This document shows positions 39,118 through 51,955 of a stretch of 64,000 nucleotides of DNA, piece after piece; positions within the stretch are counted from its first letter, which is position 1; every line of letters starts with the position of its first letter. This DNA comes from Calcarisporiella thermophila CBS 279.70 (lineage: Eukaryota; Calcarisporiellomycota), in NCBI RefSeq assembly GCF_041956535.1, contig NW_027192216.1, positions 315,807 to 379,806 on the forward strand. Direction: 5' to 3'. The notes beneath the pieces are model-generated. The model was not told the origin of the DNA, did no database searches, and saw only the letters and a list, made by a program, of their open reading frames with translations. The position numbers and the translations under genes were made by a program.

Positions 39118-40306
39118 TTACTGAGTTTGTTTTTTAAGAAAGTCGATATATCCCTGGATGACCCGTTCACGGTCCGGCTCTGGCTCGTTGTGCACTGTAG
39201 GGGCGGGAGAGAGGGGGGGGAGGTCAAAGTTGAGATTCGATTTGCCTTGCTCGACCAATGAGGAAACATCGTGGGCATTACTTACATTCGTGGTAGAAGT
39301 CGTCATACGTGACGAAGGTCTTATCGCCCTCGAACTTATCGATGAATTGCTTCGTGTGCTCGTAGGACGTGAGCTGGTCTTTGGTGCCGTGCGTCACGTA
39401 GATTGGAACCTTGATGTCTTTGTAGCGAGAGGTGAGGAGGGCTTTCCCCTCCGACATGAAGTCATCGGCTAACATCCAACATCGGCCGTCAGAAGATATC
39501 AATCTACAGCTTATTGGGGCATGGGGTATTTACCGCAACGCAGCGAGGTTATATTGTGCACCAGCGGGTCGGCGTCATACTTCAGGACCTCTTGTTCGTC
39601 GCGGCTAATGCCCGAGGAGGGCACATTGGCGGGGACCTGGAATGAGCCTATCACTTTAGAGAGCAGAGAGCCGAGAGCCACCACGGGCCGGGGTGGTGCA
39701 GTTTCCTTCGGAACACTATGACGGCAAAATAGGAAACGAAGAGGGGGTCATTGTCGATTCCTTCCACCAATGGAGCCAATGAAAAACCCACACTAGAAGG
39801 GGCGAGCAGGCAATAACTGCCTTGATCTTCTCCTTAAGCTCCCCCATTGCAGCGTAGTTCAAAACTATGGCACCCCCCATGCTGTGCCCCATTAGGAAGA
39901 GCGGCCGACCTGCTTCTTCATCCTCTTTGGTGTACGCGTATTTAATGATGGTGGTGAGATCGTCCAACACGGTCGCATATCCCTTGGTGACGCCAAGCTT
40001 TTTTGATTTTTGGCCAGTCCGTCCAAATCCGCGCTGATCGTACGAAACGACGCGGAAGGATTCACTTGCGAAGCGTGTGAAGACATGATCATAGCGAGTG
40101 CAATGCCTGTAATTACCAAGAAAGGTCAAGTGAGTGTTCCCAGGGCGGGAAGCCGGAAAGAATGCGGAGCATTACTCTCCAAATCCGTGCACAAAAACCA
40201 CGACGGCCTTTGGCGAGGTGGTGGGTGTCCATTCGCGAATATAGACCTCATGCTCATCTGGAAGCAGGATCCATTTTTCGCTGACAAAGTCGGGCAGAGT
40301 GCTCAT
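39118..40306 (-). CDS. Monoglyceride lipase-like alpha/beta hydrolase (Yju3 family)
   Basis: Releases glycerol and fatty acid from monoacylglycerol, probably at lipid droplets or membranes. The start is ATG at 40304-40306. The N-terminal strand VVVFVHGFGE is joined across an intron to HCTRYDHVFTRFASESFRV. The nucleophile elbow is FLMGHSMGGAIVL (serine between His and Met). The acid is in YVTHGTKDQLTSYEHT and the catalytic His in FYHEC, split by an intron. YDQRGFGRTG is also typical. The protein ends with an intact C-terminus (YIDFLKKQTQ) and the stop at 39118-39120. About five exons. No signal peptide or membrane span. Head-to-tail behind Arp4. Confidence 0.88.
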
Positions 40307-40569
40307 TGTTTTGAGAGGAAGCAAGGGGGAAAAGCAGCAAGGAAGCCTTTGAGCTCGTGGAAATGGTTGGGAAATAAAAGTAACGTTAGCGAAGGACTAG
40401 GGAAATGCGATCTCTCGGCTACTCTTTTAATATTTTCACGAGGCCTTCTTTTCTTCCTATCGCGCATTATTTCAGAATTTGAATTAGAATCCGGTGGTGG
40501 CACATCGGATCGTTTCACTAAGCTTTTATTAAAAAAAAACAACCATGACGCAAAAAATAAGCAAAATTC

Positions 40570-42217
40570 TCAAAGACACTTTTTCTCCACTATAGACGCG
40601 CCGGACTCCTCATACTCCTTCCGTGAGACCCATAGCTGGTGGAAGGTGCCCATGGAGGCGAGGATGGAGCCGCCTAGCCATCCACTGTACTTGCGCTCTA
40701 CCGTGTTTCCGGGCGCATGGATCTTGAACTTTTGCTAAATTAGCCAAATGATCATGTCAGCATTCCATCCTCGATCTGGGAAAATCTTCCCGCATCCGTT
40801 TCAGTTTACCCCAAATGCCAAGTTATACAAGTCCTGGTTGATCCGCTCTGTGAAGCCAGGGAAGAGTGTATTGCCGCCCGTCACCACAATGTTACTCAAC
40901 AGCGATGGCCGCATGTCAATATCACAGCTGAGGGCGCTGTTGAAAATTAACTGTGGGATGCCTACCGCGGATTCGACAGAGCGCGTCTCCTCGTCGGTGA
41001 ACCCGACGACAGGCTTTCTGATGTATTGCTGGGGCTGGAAGAGTAGCTCAGGGACTCGGTAGCGCTCCGAGCCCACATTCATATTATAGCCATCCGGGAA
41101 CTCGTAGGGTCTCTGGGGACGTGCGGATATCACGCTGGATAAAGGGGAAAAAAAGTTTGGTTAGATTGTGCGGATAGAGAAAAATGGGCATGGAAAATGG
41201 TCACTTTTCATCGTAGGGCATCTCTGCAACCTGGCAGACGCTCTCTTTGAATTCATGGATTGTTCTCTGTTTGAAGAAAAAAATAAAGAAATGGGTGAGT
41301 GAGGAGGAGGCATTTTGATTGCCAACCGCGGCATCATCCCCTCACCATTTTCATGTACTTGTGAAAACTCTCTGTGGTATTGGGTCGATCCTTTAGTACG
41401 GCGTTGGCGGGCTGCCCTGGTTCTACAGGGTGCTTTTTCGCCACCAAGTATTGCGGCACCACCTTGACCCCATCCGCCTCCAGCCCCTGCAGGATCTGGT
41501 CGGAGACAAACTCGCCCGCCACTATCTGCCGCTGCATCCCGCGTTGAAGCACATATCCGTCGTACACCGGCACAGCGCTAGTGACACCTCCCCCCGAGGA
41601 GAGGACGAGCGCGGTGGATCGCCCCGTGGCGAAAGCGGTGCACACCGCGTCTCGTGCAAGATAGAAGGCAGGCACATTCAGGGACTCGAATGCGATTTCG
41701 CACATTTTTTCTCTCGCTTCGCGAGGATTCCATGCCGGCTCAACCACCAGCAGCGGGTGCTCTTCTGCCCTTACCCTCAATCTCCCCTTGATGGCATATT
41801 CCCACATTTTCTCCAGTGCATCCCAATCCTTTACTAGTCCATCGCGTCCCACCACCTGTTGGATCTCCATGTTGGGTCTCCAGCATGTAATGTCGCCATC
41901 GCCGAATATGTATTGCTTTTGCTGTTGCTGTGGGGTCGATGCAGTCATAGAGGTGTCACCCTCCGCATCGGTGGGTGGCGCAGAGGCGGACGATGGAAGT
42001 ACACCTGCAAGCGAGGGGAAGACCGCCTTGGGTGTGTCTTCACCGGCGTAGCCTGCCCGGGTCCAGCAGTAGCCTGTGTCTAGGACTAGGGCAGAGATCT
42101 CGTCTAGATTGAATTAAATTAATCCCATTAGATTGGCAGAGCGATGGCCATTAATTTCATCATTCTCATCATTAAGAGGAACAGAATGAAGGTATTACCG
42201 CCTCCGTATGTTGCCAT
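40570..42217 (-). CDS. ARP4: Actin-related protein Arp4 (BAF53-like)
   Basis: Nuclear actin relative shared by NuA4, SWR1 and INO80 chromatin complexes. The start is ATG at 42215-42217; exon 1 codes MATYGG and joins [22 protein letters not shown], the Arp4-type opening. Actin-fold landmarks: [108 protein letters not shown] and [31 protein letters not shown]. The insertion between the first strands ([15 protein letters not shown]) is not found in actin. Several short introns. The stop is at 40570-40572. Arp4 and Actl6 branches are hard to tell apart by eye, but the length and N-terminus fit. Confidence 0.87.
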
Positions 42218-42423
42218 GATTCTAGTAGCACAATTTTATAAAAGGGCTGCAAGTGCTGGCGATCTAGTCTAGTTATCGCGTCCGCGGAGACATGGTCTAG
42301 CAGAAGAAGAGTTTTCGACAATTTGTGGCGCAGAAATAAGCCACTTCATTTCAACCATCTTCTCGAGTAAACATGTTGGACGAGATAGACGTTGATCGTT
42401 CTCGTTAAAAAAGTCGATGGCCA

Positions 42424-43249
42424 TGCTGTTACGGACACTCGCAACCGCTCGTAGTCTGGTGAGACCAGCTTATTGCAGAGCCATCAGTTCCATCCCACCT
42501 ACCCAACAGTCACAAAACAGTAATATCCTTTTCAATGCATTTTCTAACCATGATTGTTGAGCATGTATGCGGATTAGATGCGATCGACACACCCGACACG
42601 ACCGAACACGCCCATGCCGCCCTTACAAAAGTTCTCCAGACACTTACTAACAGTAAGATTTCATTTTCTACCCGAGTCCGCGCATCTTATTGATGGGTTA
42701 ATACTAGGAGAAAAGAGTGCGAAGCAGAAGGAACCCGAGCCGCCCGTTATCCGTCACCAGCGCACCTTCGCAGTAGGAGACACATACCGCCCAGAGGATT
42801 TAAATGATATCCAGCAAGGATCACGACGGCAGAGGCGGCCTACCCCTAACGATCCTTTCCGAACCCTTGGCCTCGATCCTCTCAAAGAGTACAAGGTAAC
42901 GAGCAAAAGCTTGTCCTGTCAAGCGTAACTTTCGTTCGGGGGCTAACATGAATTGTGAATGGGATAGAATTTCATGTTACTGTCAAGTTTCGTTTCAGAG
43001 CTTGGAAAAATTCTCCCGCGCGATCAAACGGGCCTTTCATCCAAGCATCAGAGAAAATTGTCAAAGGCAGTAAAGAGAGCGAGAGCTATGGGTAATTTTG
43101 CTTGACGTAAATCCGGGCGGTTTGACACCGGTCTAACCCTCACTTTCCCCTTTTTATCTTCTACCATAGGACTTATCCCGTGTACGCACAAACTACCTGC
43201 AGCCGTGGAAAAGGATTCATACCGACCACGACGTTCCTATGTAAAATAA
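42424..43249 (+). CDS. RSM18: Mitochondrial small-subunit ribosomal protein bS18m
   Basis: Component of the mitochondrial ribosome. ATG at 42424 opens a basic, amphipathic targeting sequence ([17 protein letters not shown]). After the first intron (ending near 42650) comes an extension with [14 protein letters not shown]. The S18 core is [16 protein letters not shown], joined to [40 protein letters not shown] and then MGLIPCTHK. This matches bacterial-type S18 rRNA-binding helices. The exact acceptor of the first intron is unsure. The stop TAA is at 43247-43249. Divergent from Arp4 across about 205 nt and followed very closely by the Munc13-like gene. Confidence 0.88.
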
Positions 43250-43362
43250 AATAGAATAATAAATTGTGGCTTTTGAATTGGTGGAGATCTGTGCTCACAT
43301 GGAGGCTGAAAAAACTTCCCCACACCAACATAATTCTTAACCTTTTCAAATGGGAACCGGAA

Positions 43363-46300
43363 ATGACAACGAGGCCCAAACGTTCCTCCTTGCGACGCAG
43401 CCTAGGTTCTTCCCAACCCATGCCGAGCAGCTCCAAGCTTACCTATGAATACGCATTACGTTGTGCCATTTTTGCCTCCCAAGAGGAATGGCGCCAGAGA
43501 CAGTCCACTTTAACTAATGAAGTTCCCAACGGAATTCCTAGTTTCCGTAGAGACCCTTTTAGCCCACCCATATCAGCTGAAGAGGGTTGGAGTGGACTTT
43601 CGTCAACCTCAGGTTCCAAATCCGCTGATTTCAGAAAGGAGCCTGAGAATTCTCCTACCTCCAATGAAGTTTCGAGGGAATTTTTACTGGCATTAAGAGA
43701 AAAGTCGGCCTATATCATGGCTAGCCTTGAAAATGTGAAAGGAGAAAAAGAATTCCAGTGCAGCCTCCAGCATTTCCAAAACGATGTTTTCCCAATTCTG
43801 GAAGCTAATCCATCAGTTACTGTGGAGGAATTGATGGCAGGTTTTGCGAAATGCTGTACAGAAGGAGAAGGCTGTGCAAGACCGCTGCAATTATTCACGA
43901 AGTTCGTCAAAGAGGTTGGTATCAAAAGCGCAACCATGAGCCAGGAGACAGCGCGGCAGTTGGAAAATTTTATGCAGGAGCACGGACGCGTGCCTGAGGG
44001 AGACAATGAAAATGAATTGTCGGGAGATAGCATGGCGGACATGCCGTTGGTACGGCATGTTGGACGCTTGTTTGAGGTGGATTTAGCGCATTTCTCCAAG
44101 AGAGTTATTGAGCTGCAGTCCATATGCACTGAACAAGTAGGTATTGCTATAATATATTGGGGGAAAAAAGCATGCAAGAAACACCATTATCCCTTTCTAT
44201 GAAAGTGTGCAGAGTATCTAAGAGAATTGCATCTTTATTAGAATGCGCTTGAAGATATCAAGCGACTACTGGATTGTTTCCATCGGAAGAGTCCCTACCT
44301 CAGTCGGACGGATTTTCTTTCTGACGAGGCCTTTGCTATCTGGATGGAGCGAGAAAAACAGCAGTTGAATGGGCTGTTGAACGTATTGGCTCAGCAATCT
44401 TGCACAAGTATTCGATCCCCGACCCAGGTACTACCTGCAACGCTACTCTCTCGGGAACATCTGCCGGCCGATGACCCGGACTCTTGTTTGAAGCGCGACC
44501 ATGTCGATCACAAAGTGAATTCCAAATTTCCATTCTTCTCGGTCTGTAGAACCCTTAATGAAACGGTCGTTTGCCTGTAGACAAGCGAGTTTACCTTTAT
44601 TCCCCCGGACCCTAAGCTTTGCTTGCGCATCTTATTAACCGTATGCTTCAATCATGAGTGCAGTCCTACCAAGCTTGCCTCCGCGCAAAGGCGCATCCTT
44701 CTCCCACACAGCGAAACTCTCCTCAAAGAGTGTGTCGTGCGTTGGCGCCTGCCACCCACCTATCGGCACCTTCTACTGCTCGATCTCATCACCTCGCGTA
44801 TCCCGGACTCGGGACGGTATCAGAAATCCATGGTTTCTCACGCAAAGGATCAGCTAGACACTTTGATGCGCGTGCAAAAAGAGTACGAGTTTTCCTTGTG
44901 GACCGTCAATGAAAGGGAACTCATGCTGCATATATTGGAGGCATTATCTCGGGTTGTGATTGAGCTGTTTGCGAAGGAGATGGAGGGGTATTATAATGCC
45001 TGGAATGAGTGGGTCAGAGAGTTGGAGGAACTGTTGGAGAAGGTCCGAAATCACTCCATCTATCGTGACGGCCATTCCAATGGCGCTGGGAAGGATATGG
45101 AGATCAAAGATATCTTAGCCGAGAGGCTAGAGGGCGCCGCCATCACGCGATATCACCACATTAGCACCGATATCGAGCAGGAGCACGGGGAGGTAAGTGA
45201 GATCGGAAAGATGGTGACCCTGGCGTATAAGCTTTTGGTCGAGTACAAAGTACTTAACAGGCGATTTCCACGGGCCATTCTTCAAGGGTAAACCTACCCT
45301 GTGATACATCGAGGGGGGGGGGGGGGAGGGCAGCTTAGAATTGACGTCTGCATTGCTATGTTAGCCAACTGAATGTCCTGGGCATAGTGCTGAGAAAACA
45401 GATGGCCTATTTTGTCTTGCAATTGGAGTGTGTACAGATGGCTGGAGCCGATAAAGCATTTGATCTGTATCGAAGCGTGGTTCAACTGATGAAGCTCTAT
45501 AGTGCCTTTTGCCCTGAGTAGGTTGATGTTCCATCCACTTTTGTTCGTGGTTGAGTTGTCTTCCAGCCCTTATGTATCGAATATTTGGGGTTTTTCTAAC
45601 AGGGAGGCTGTTGCCTTCAAATTCCGGCTGGAGTCGCACTTCCTCACCACAATCCACCGATATCTTCAGGAGTGCGAGTCGTGCATTCTTGAATGGGTGC
45701 AGAACGCTCTCCAGCAAGACACATTCCACCCATTGCGGGATGAAGGGGCACAATGCTCCTCCTCCATTGTCGACATATTTATCAGCATCCATCAAGTAAG
45801 TAAAAATAAAGGTGAAGAGAGGGCTGTATGCCCCTCCTCCCCCCACACTCCATCGGGATAAACCGAATCCTTTTAGGCCGTAGATTTCATCCAGCAGCTT
45901 GAGTGGCCTGATCCCGCGAAAAACGCCGAGTTCCAGACCCAGCTGGCGCGAATCGCGTGTCGCGCTATGGAGCAGTATTGCGTGCTGATGGAGTATCTTT
46001 TCTCTCAGGATATACAGATGGGGAATCCCGAGTCCATCCTCGACCATCAGGAGGGGGCTGTCCCCGCGGTTGAAGCCAAAAGCTGGGTTTTCCGAGCCAA
46101 ATCATGGGTCCATCCCCCCCACGCCCATACGCAGCCGCTTCATTTAACACAGCAAATGTGCGTTAAGCTGAATGATATTGAAATCGCGCGTCGGCGACTT
46201 GATGAGCTCTATCAACTCATGGGGGTGGATTCCATTGCGAGGGCAAACTCTCTTCAAATGAGGATCAAGAGGGAGCAAAGTCAGCTCTGCGTTTTGAAGA

Positions 46301-47525
46301 TCGTGAAGGGCGAGGGGCTTGGTAAGGGATTGCTGAGCGTTGTTCTGGAGCATGAGGGAAGGGTCATCGCGCGAACGTTGGCAAGATCAGGACCCAATCC
46401 CGTTTGGAATCAAGTCTTTGAAATGCCCCTGGAGGAGGAGGCTGAGATACTTCTCACCGTAGTGGAGAAGGAGAGGTGGGTTGGAGAGGCCAGGGTGAAG
46501 CTCATGTCGGATCCCCCCACTTGGATCACCCTCTTGAATAGCAAAAGCAAGCGTGAGTCCGTCGGTTTCGTCGGTACAGGAGGAGAGGGCCAAGGGCGCG
46601 TTCAGCTGAGGATCCACTTCGAATCCCGTGAATACGACATTCAATCGTGGTTTGCTAAAGCTTTCAGGGTCTTAACGAGGACAGAGGGTGTTATGGTTGC
46701 GGCGATCGTGGAGCAATTTTCGCCAGCCATACATGATAGTTTGTCGCGTTCTGCCATCTCCGGTGTGCTAGCGCCAGCCAGGCGCCTATCATGGCCCAAC
46801 CTTGCCAACCAAGCACTTCATGGCTTGAGCAGCATGACGACGTTAGTGACGACCAGAGCCCCCCTCCATCCACCGTCATCAGGGAACCAATCGTCCATTT
46901 CTGCTTTTGACTGCGAGCAGGCACTGGATCCTCTGTTGGAATACCTTGAGCGCAATTTGAAAATGCTCTGCGACACCCTCCCAAGCAGAGTTATGAACGT
47001 AGTGTTGCTAAGGGTGTGGAAAGAGATCCTGAACGCGGTGGTGGAGATGCTATTGCCGCCTCTAGAAGGAGCCACGATGAGGCCGTTGAGCGAGATGGAG
47101 GGGTTTGTGGTGTTCAAATGGGTGGAGGTATTTTCCCGATAAGCCTTCTTCCATTCTTTCACTAATCCTTTTGTGAAACTCTGCCCCATTTTGAATGGTG
47201 ACTCTAGCTTTTAAAGATATACTTCAACGGAGGCGAGGAAGGGAATGCGATACCTCTAGACCAGCTCGAGTCGCAGAAATACCGCGACATACTACAACTC
47301 TGGCAGCTCTATGACGCTCCAATAGAGGAGCTGCAGAGCGAGCGTCGGGGCGAACGCATGAGGTCAAGGAGAAGGGTCCCCTTAGAATTGGTGCTGAGGC
47401 TGTTGAAGATGCGCCTGGACAATGGCGAGGAGAGGGCGGGGGAAATCTTGGCCCATTTGCGGGGGGAAATGAAGAGGGGAAAGGAAGGGCCCAGAGCGCA
47501 GAGTCCTATGCAAGATGAATCGTGA
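43363..47525 (+). CDS. Munc13-like protein with MUN and C2 domains (fission yeast Ync13 type)
   Basis: Fungal relatives of Munc13 act in vesicle fusion and septum formation. I choose ATG 43363 (MTTRPKRSSLRRSLG); an in-frame ATG at 43264 is also possible, but lies 15 nt after the bS18m stop. The N-terminal helices include LTYEYALRCAIFASQEEW. The MUN region runs over several exons: FLALREKSAYIMASL, CLRILLTVCFNHECSPTK, VNERELMLHILEALSRVVIE, IGKMVTLAYKLLVEYK, CRAMEQYCVLMEYLF. Then a C2 domain (LCVLKIVKGEGLGKGLLSVV, RSGPNPVWNQVFEMPLE, VVEKERWVGEARVKL) and an MHD2 helix set (ILNAVVEMLLPP, FVVFKWVEVF, YRDILQLWQLYD). Two of the C2 calcium-site Asp residues look replaced. The stop TGA is at 47523-47525. 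Confidence 0.87.
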
Positions 47526-47800
47526 ACATTTCTGCGCCACGGCGGCCTCGGACGCGAATTTTCGATCCTCGAGAACAGTATTAGTTAGAGCAGAGGGTCG
47601 GAGAATACGAAAAAAAAATTTTGATGCGAGGGCTTTGAGCGGTGTTTCCTTTATCTATTTTTTTTTTTTCTTTTCCCTTTATCATCCATTCTCTTTGTTT
47701 GTAATTTCTTATTTTCCTGTAGATTCTCCTGCCCATTTTGCCCGTGAGATGTTGAGCCTCCCCTGGTTCTTCTGAATCCATTACTCCGACGGCCGCCGCC

Positions 47801-49869
47801 ATGCACTCCCAGAAGTTGGACACCCCCAATCGCGGTTTTACCGCCGAGTCCCCGAGTGGGTTCTCCCAGCAGGAGAGCCAGTATTTCCGGCTGCTGCTCA
47901 CTTTCATTGGCGGTGATGGGCAACCCATCCATTCCCCTGGATACGAGAAAGTCAACTCAGGGATCATCGCTCCTTCCAATTCTCATTGTTCTGGTAGCAC
48001 CTCAACTCAATCCAATCCCCATTCCATGACAGCAACCCCTATTTCCAATACCACGTCCTCGACGCCTTCATCCGTTGCAACCCCACCTCCACCCCCAGCA
48101 ACGTCCCCCTCCCTTCTCTCTATCAATGTCCAGAGGGAATCTTCCGAGACGACCGCGGAAGATTCAACCAAAGAATGGGCAACGCGACTTTTGCACGAGA
48201 AACTCTCTTCCTCCACCTCCGAAATCACGCTTCAGCCTCCACCGTCATTGCCCATCCCCCTAATGGAACTTCCTCCCACTCCCTCCATCATAGGCGAGCC
48301 AAGACGTGCAAGAATTCGGAGCTTGAGCATGAACATTTTTCGAAATCAGCTTCCGATCTCCCTGAAATCCCCCAAACTCCCCTTGTCTGAACCGCCGCGT
48401 CATTCGCGTGCCCCGTCTATAGCAAGCTCGACGAAGTCGTCCGCGACTGGAAGGGGACTATTGCGGTGGTTTAAGAACATGAGTAGCATCGATCTTGCCC
48501 ACCACCGAGCCACGGACAGCGAGGAATCGGGGGATGAGAGGACGAGGGGGGCTTTTGTGGAGAGGGAGTTGAAGCCCCCCAATGCTCCATTTATGGTTGA
48601 GGCGCGTCAATTTCATGAAGAACCAGCATGTTTTCAACTTTCCGACCACGTCTCCGAAGCGCCGGGGAGAGACGCCAGCGCTGGCGTTTTGACGTCATCT
48701 CCACCCACTCCCTCCGATCCCCACCAGAAAAGAGGCATCCATCGGTCCTGCTCGAGCGTGGATGTGGTGCAGAGTGGGTCTCTGGACTGGTCCTCCGCCC
48801 GTGAGGTTGGCCGGTATGTCTCGCTGAACAACGGGCGGATAACCCAAGAGGAGTTTTCAAGGAGAAGGGCGGCGGTGGACGCGGTGGTGGCGGGGAGAAT
48901 TGGCGAGGAGATTAGAAATGAAAATGTGGGTAGGGTAATCTTCCTTCTTTGTGGCGAGAGCCTAACCTCTTTATTATGCGCCAGATGAGGAATAATCGAG
49001 AGCGAAGCTTTTCGTCCCCATTGCCATCCCTAGCCACCATTCCCGATCATATCAAGTGCATGCAAATCCGGAAGTTTATCGCGCAGGAGATTGTGACGAC
49101 GGAGGAGTCCTTTCTCTCGCACCTCCTCTCCATCCGCACGGTAACCCACCTTGTTTTGTTTATTTATTTTTGCTTTGGCCATTTTCTCATTTCATCGATT
49201 TTCTTACCCCCTTCCCCCCCTCTCTCGCTGTTCTCCGCAGGTGTTTATGGAGCCTCTCTTTCAATCCATCGACACGGATAACCCCCTTGTCAGCTCTCGC
49301 GACCTCAATACCCTCTTTGCACACCTAGAAGATATCATCACCACATCCACCCAGTTTGCCACCCAACTGCGGCAGCTGCGCTCCACCTGGAGCGACCAAT
49401 CCTGTATCGGTGCCTATTTCCTTCGCGTTGATTTCGACGCTTACATAAGATACGCCTTGCACCACCCCGAAGCTCAGCGAGTCCTAAAGCGTGTGAACAA
49501 GCGATTAGTCTATAGGAGATTCATGCAGCAGTCTAGGCAGGAGGCCAACCGGCTGGAGCTGGGCGACCTGCTCATCATGCCCGTGCAGCGGATCACTCGG
49601 TACTGTCTCCTGTTGAGAGGTAAGCGCGATCTTTGTGTGTTCCCTCTTGAATGACGGTTGAGCTGAGGCGGTACTTTCTGTTTGCACCCTCCATATGACC
49701 TCGGTCGCGGTTAGATTTGAAAAAGCACACGCCGCTGGACCATCCTGATTTCGCCGATGTAGAACAGGCTTTGATGGAGGTGTCGGCGGTTGCGATGGCG
49801 GCAAACAATGTCGAGCCGTTAAGCAATTCGAGCAGTGGGAATTCCAAGAGAAGAACGCTATTTTTGTAA
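47801..49869 (+). CDS. DH-domain Rho guanine-nucleotide exchange factor, no PH domain
   Basis: Activates a Rho-family GTPase. The ~370-residue N-terminal part is Ser/Thr/Pro-rich with many possible phosphorylation sites and no fold. The DH domain begins after an intron near 48.98 kb: KCMQIRKFIAQEIVTTEESFL (CR1), VFMEPLFQSIDTDNPL across the next intron, then YIRYALHHPEAQRVL, and the CR3 helix RLELGDLLIMPVQRITRYCLLLR. The last exon adds KKHTPLDHPDFADVEQALMEV, which completes the last DH helix, and stops at 49867-49869 after a basic NSKRRTLFL end. No PH domain follows, unlike most Dbl-family proteins. Three introns. No Rho specificity can be read. Confidence 0.85.
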
Positions 49870-50309
49870 ATAATTACGAGATGCTTTTCGTGTTTGTTCT
49901 TATTTCTCCCCCCACCACCCTATAATAAATTACGTAAAGATCCTCCCTATGTTGGTTCCTTGCCTATGCAGGATGGCTCCTGATCTCTTGTCCTGATTGG
50001 TGATTGGCCGCGATATATTAAGGGACCGGCCTGAAGTTTAAAGATGGAGCTGCTGTGCTACGTGGGCTACAGCAATCATGTAATATAGCGGCCAAACAAG
50101 CTTTTTTCTACTCATATTTATATTTGTGCATGGGGTGAGAGCTAATAGCGTCTTTGTTCGCCGTGAAGCCGGGTTCTTAAACGAGTCGCCACCCTCCCTC
50201 CCTGATTCCATCCCCTCATCCCCATCCTTTCGCCCCTGCACCCTCCCCCTCCCCCTCTCCCTACCCATTTACCCCTTCCCTACGCCCATCCGCATCTCTA
50301 TACTATATC
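49870..50309. other. Intergenic region, RhoGEF to lyase
   Basis: About 440 nt. A C/T-rich tract (about 50190-50285) directly precedes the lyase start and is a likely core promoter of a strongly expressed fungal gene. No other feature. Confidence 0.4.
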
Positions 50310-51955
50310 ATGCGTATACCCTTCCTTCTACCGCTTCTCTCCTTAGCCGCTCCATGCTTCGCCGCTAGTCAAGAAAAAAACTCGCTGGCCATCACGGGCC
50401 TCTTCGTGGACATCATCAATGCCACCGCTCTGGAGCATCTCAAGGGCACGCTCAAGAAGCCGGATCCGGCCGTGGTCCCTGCGCTAAAGGCATTCGAGAA
50501 AGGCCTCGAGAAAATCATGAAGAACAATCGGAAATACACGATCACGAAAACGGAGCGTTTGCCACCGAATGGAGACAAGCATTACTACTACAGCTTCGCC
50601 CCCTATTGGTATGTAGATGGGTTTGCTAACACACTGCAGCGCGGCATTGACCTTCACTCGGCACTCATAGGTGGCCCGATTGTAAAAAGGTGAAAAATGT
50701 AACCAATCCCGAAACTCAGTGCCCCTTCAAGCAGCGAGATGGTAAGTGGCGATCTCATTGTCCACCCATGGAGGGAATTGAGCCCAAATCCCATCTATGA
50801 TCCAATGTAGGGCAAGTCAATCCCGATGCAAAGAAGCTTACGGCCGGCTCGACCATGTACCAGTTCATCTCCGACTCCACCAATCTTGCCGTCGCATACA
50901 AGCTGTACGATAAGGAGGAGTATGCGCGGCAGTTTGCGCTTCTCGTCGACACCTTCTTCCTGCAGGAGGACACGTACATGGAGCCCAACCTGACCTATGC
51001 CCAGGTGATCCGCGGCCCTCCCAGCGAGAAGGCGTGGATTGGGCGCGAGGAGGGGATCATTGACACGCGCTATTTGGTGCTGTTCTCCACGGCGGTCCCC
51101 CTGCTCAAGGGCTCCGACGCGTTCACCCCGGAGCTGGACAAGAAGCTGAAGACGTGGTTCCAGCGCTACGCGTCGTGGCTAGAGACCAGCAAATTTGGGC
51201 GCGCGGAGTGCGGCAAGAAGAACAACCACGCGACCTTCTGCTTCGCACAGCGCGCGGCATACTGGCACTACGCGGGAAATGCGGCCAAAGCTCGCGCCGC
51301 CATCAACAGCTATCTGTCCGGGCCGTTCCAGACCCAGTTTGAGTCGGACGGCTCGCAGCCCGAGGAGCTGGCGCGGACCCTGCCGCTGCATTACCTCATG
51401 TTCAACCTCGAGGCCCTGACTGCCCTTGCCAAGCTGGGGGCCCGGCTTGGGGTGGACGTGTGGCACGAGCGCAACAAGAAGGGCGCGGGCGTCCAGAAGG
51501 CGATCGACTTCGTACTGCCGATGGCCCTGAAGACGGCGGAGTCGAACGGCAAGTGGAAGAAGCCCGACAACCCGGCCCTCCTCATCCCCACGCTGCTGGA
51601 TGCCATCGAGGTGTACGGGGATCCGCGGGGCACGTATCAGTCGGCCGTGGAGAAGATCCGCAACGCCACCAACGGCGGCGAGTCCAACAACATCATCCAC
51701 CTGTGGGACATGGAGGAGTACGAGGACACCATCCTGGACTTCATCCTCTACGGCCTGGAATCCGACGACGAGCGCTCGGCCTGTCCCGAGGGCGACGAGC
51801 AGTGGTGCGTCAAGGTCGACGGCAAGCGCGTGCTGCCCAGCCTGGGGATGTTCCTGGATTCGGCCGAAGACGGCGTGCAGCATGTGGCACAGCTGGCCCG
51901 ACGCAAGGCGGAACGCGAGGCCGCCATCGGAGTCTACGACCTTTGGAGATGGTAG
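50310..51955 (+). CDS. Secreted alginate-lyase-fold polysaccharide lyase
   Basis: Member of the (alpha/alpha) toroid lyases (Pfam Alginate_lyase); the fungal members likely act on glucuronate-containing polymers. Exons 50310-50608, 50671-50741 and 50811-51955 give 504 residues. Residues 1-19 are a signal peptide (FLLPLLSLAAPCFA). The family hallmark APYWW-PD is created by joining exon 1 to exon 2, followed by CPFKQRDGQVNPDAKKL. Other motifs: NLAVAYKLYDKEEYARQFA, TYMEPNLTYAQVIRG, GREEGIIDTRYLV, KKNNHATFCFAQRAAYWHYAGN (Asn-His, catalytic His region), SDGSQPEELARTLPLHYLMFNL. N-glycosylation sites are present. The third exon is extremely GC-rich at third codon positions. Substrate is not certain. 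Confidence 0.8.

Noticed and set aside
51179-51883. 234-codon minus-strand frame opposite the lyase
   Set aside because: It is the mirror of a GC3-rich coding exon; the plus strand carries a recognised family with motifs across introns.
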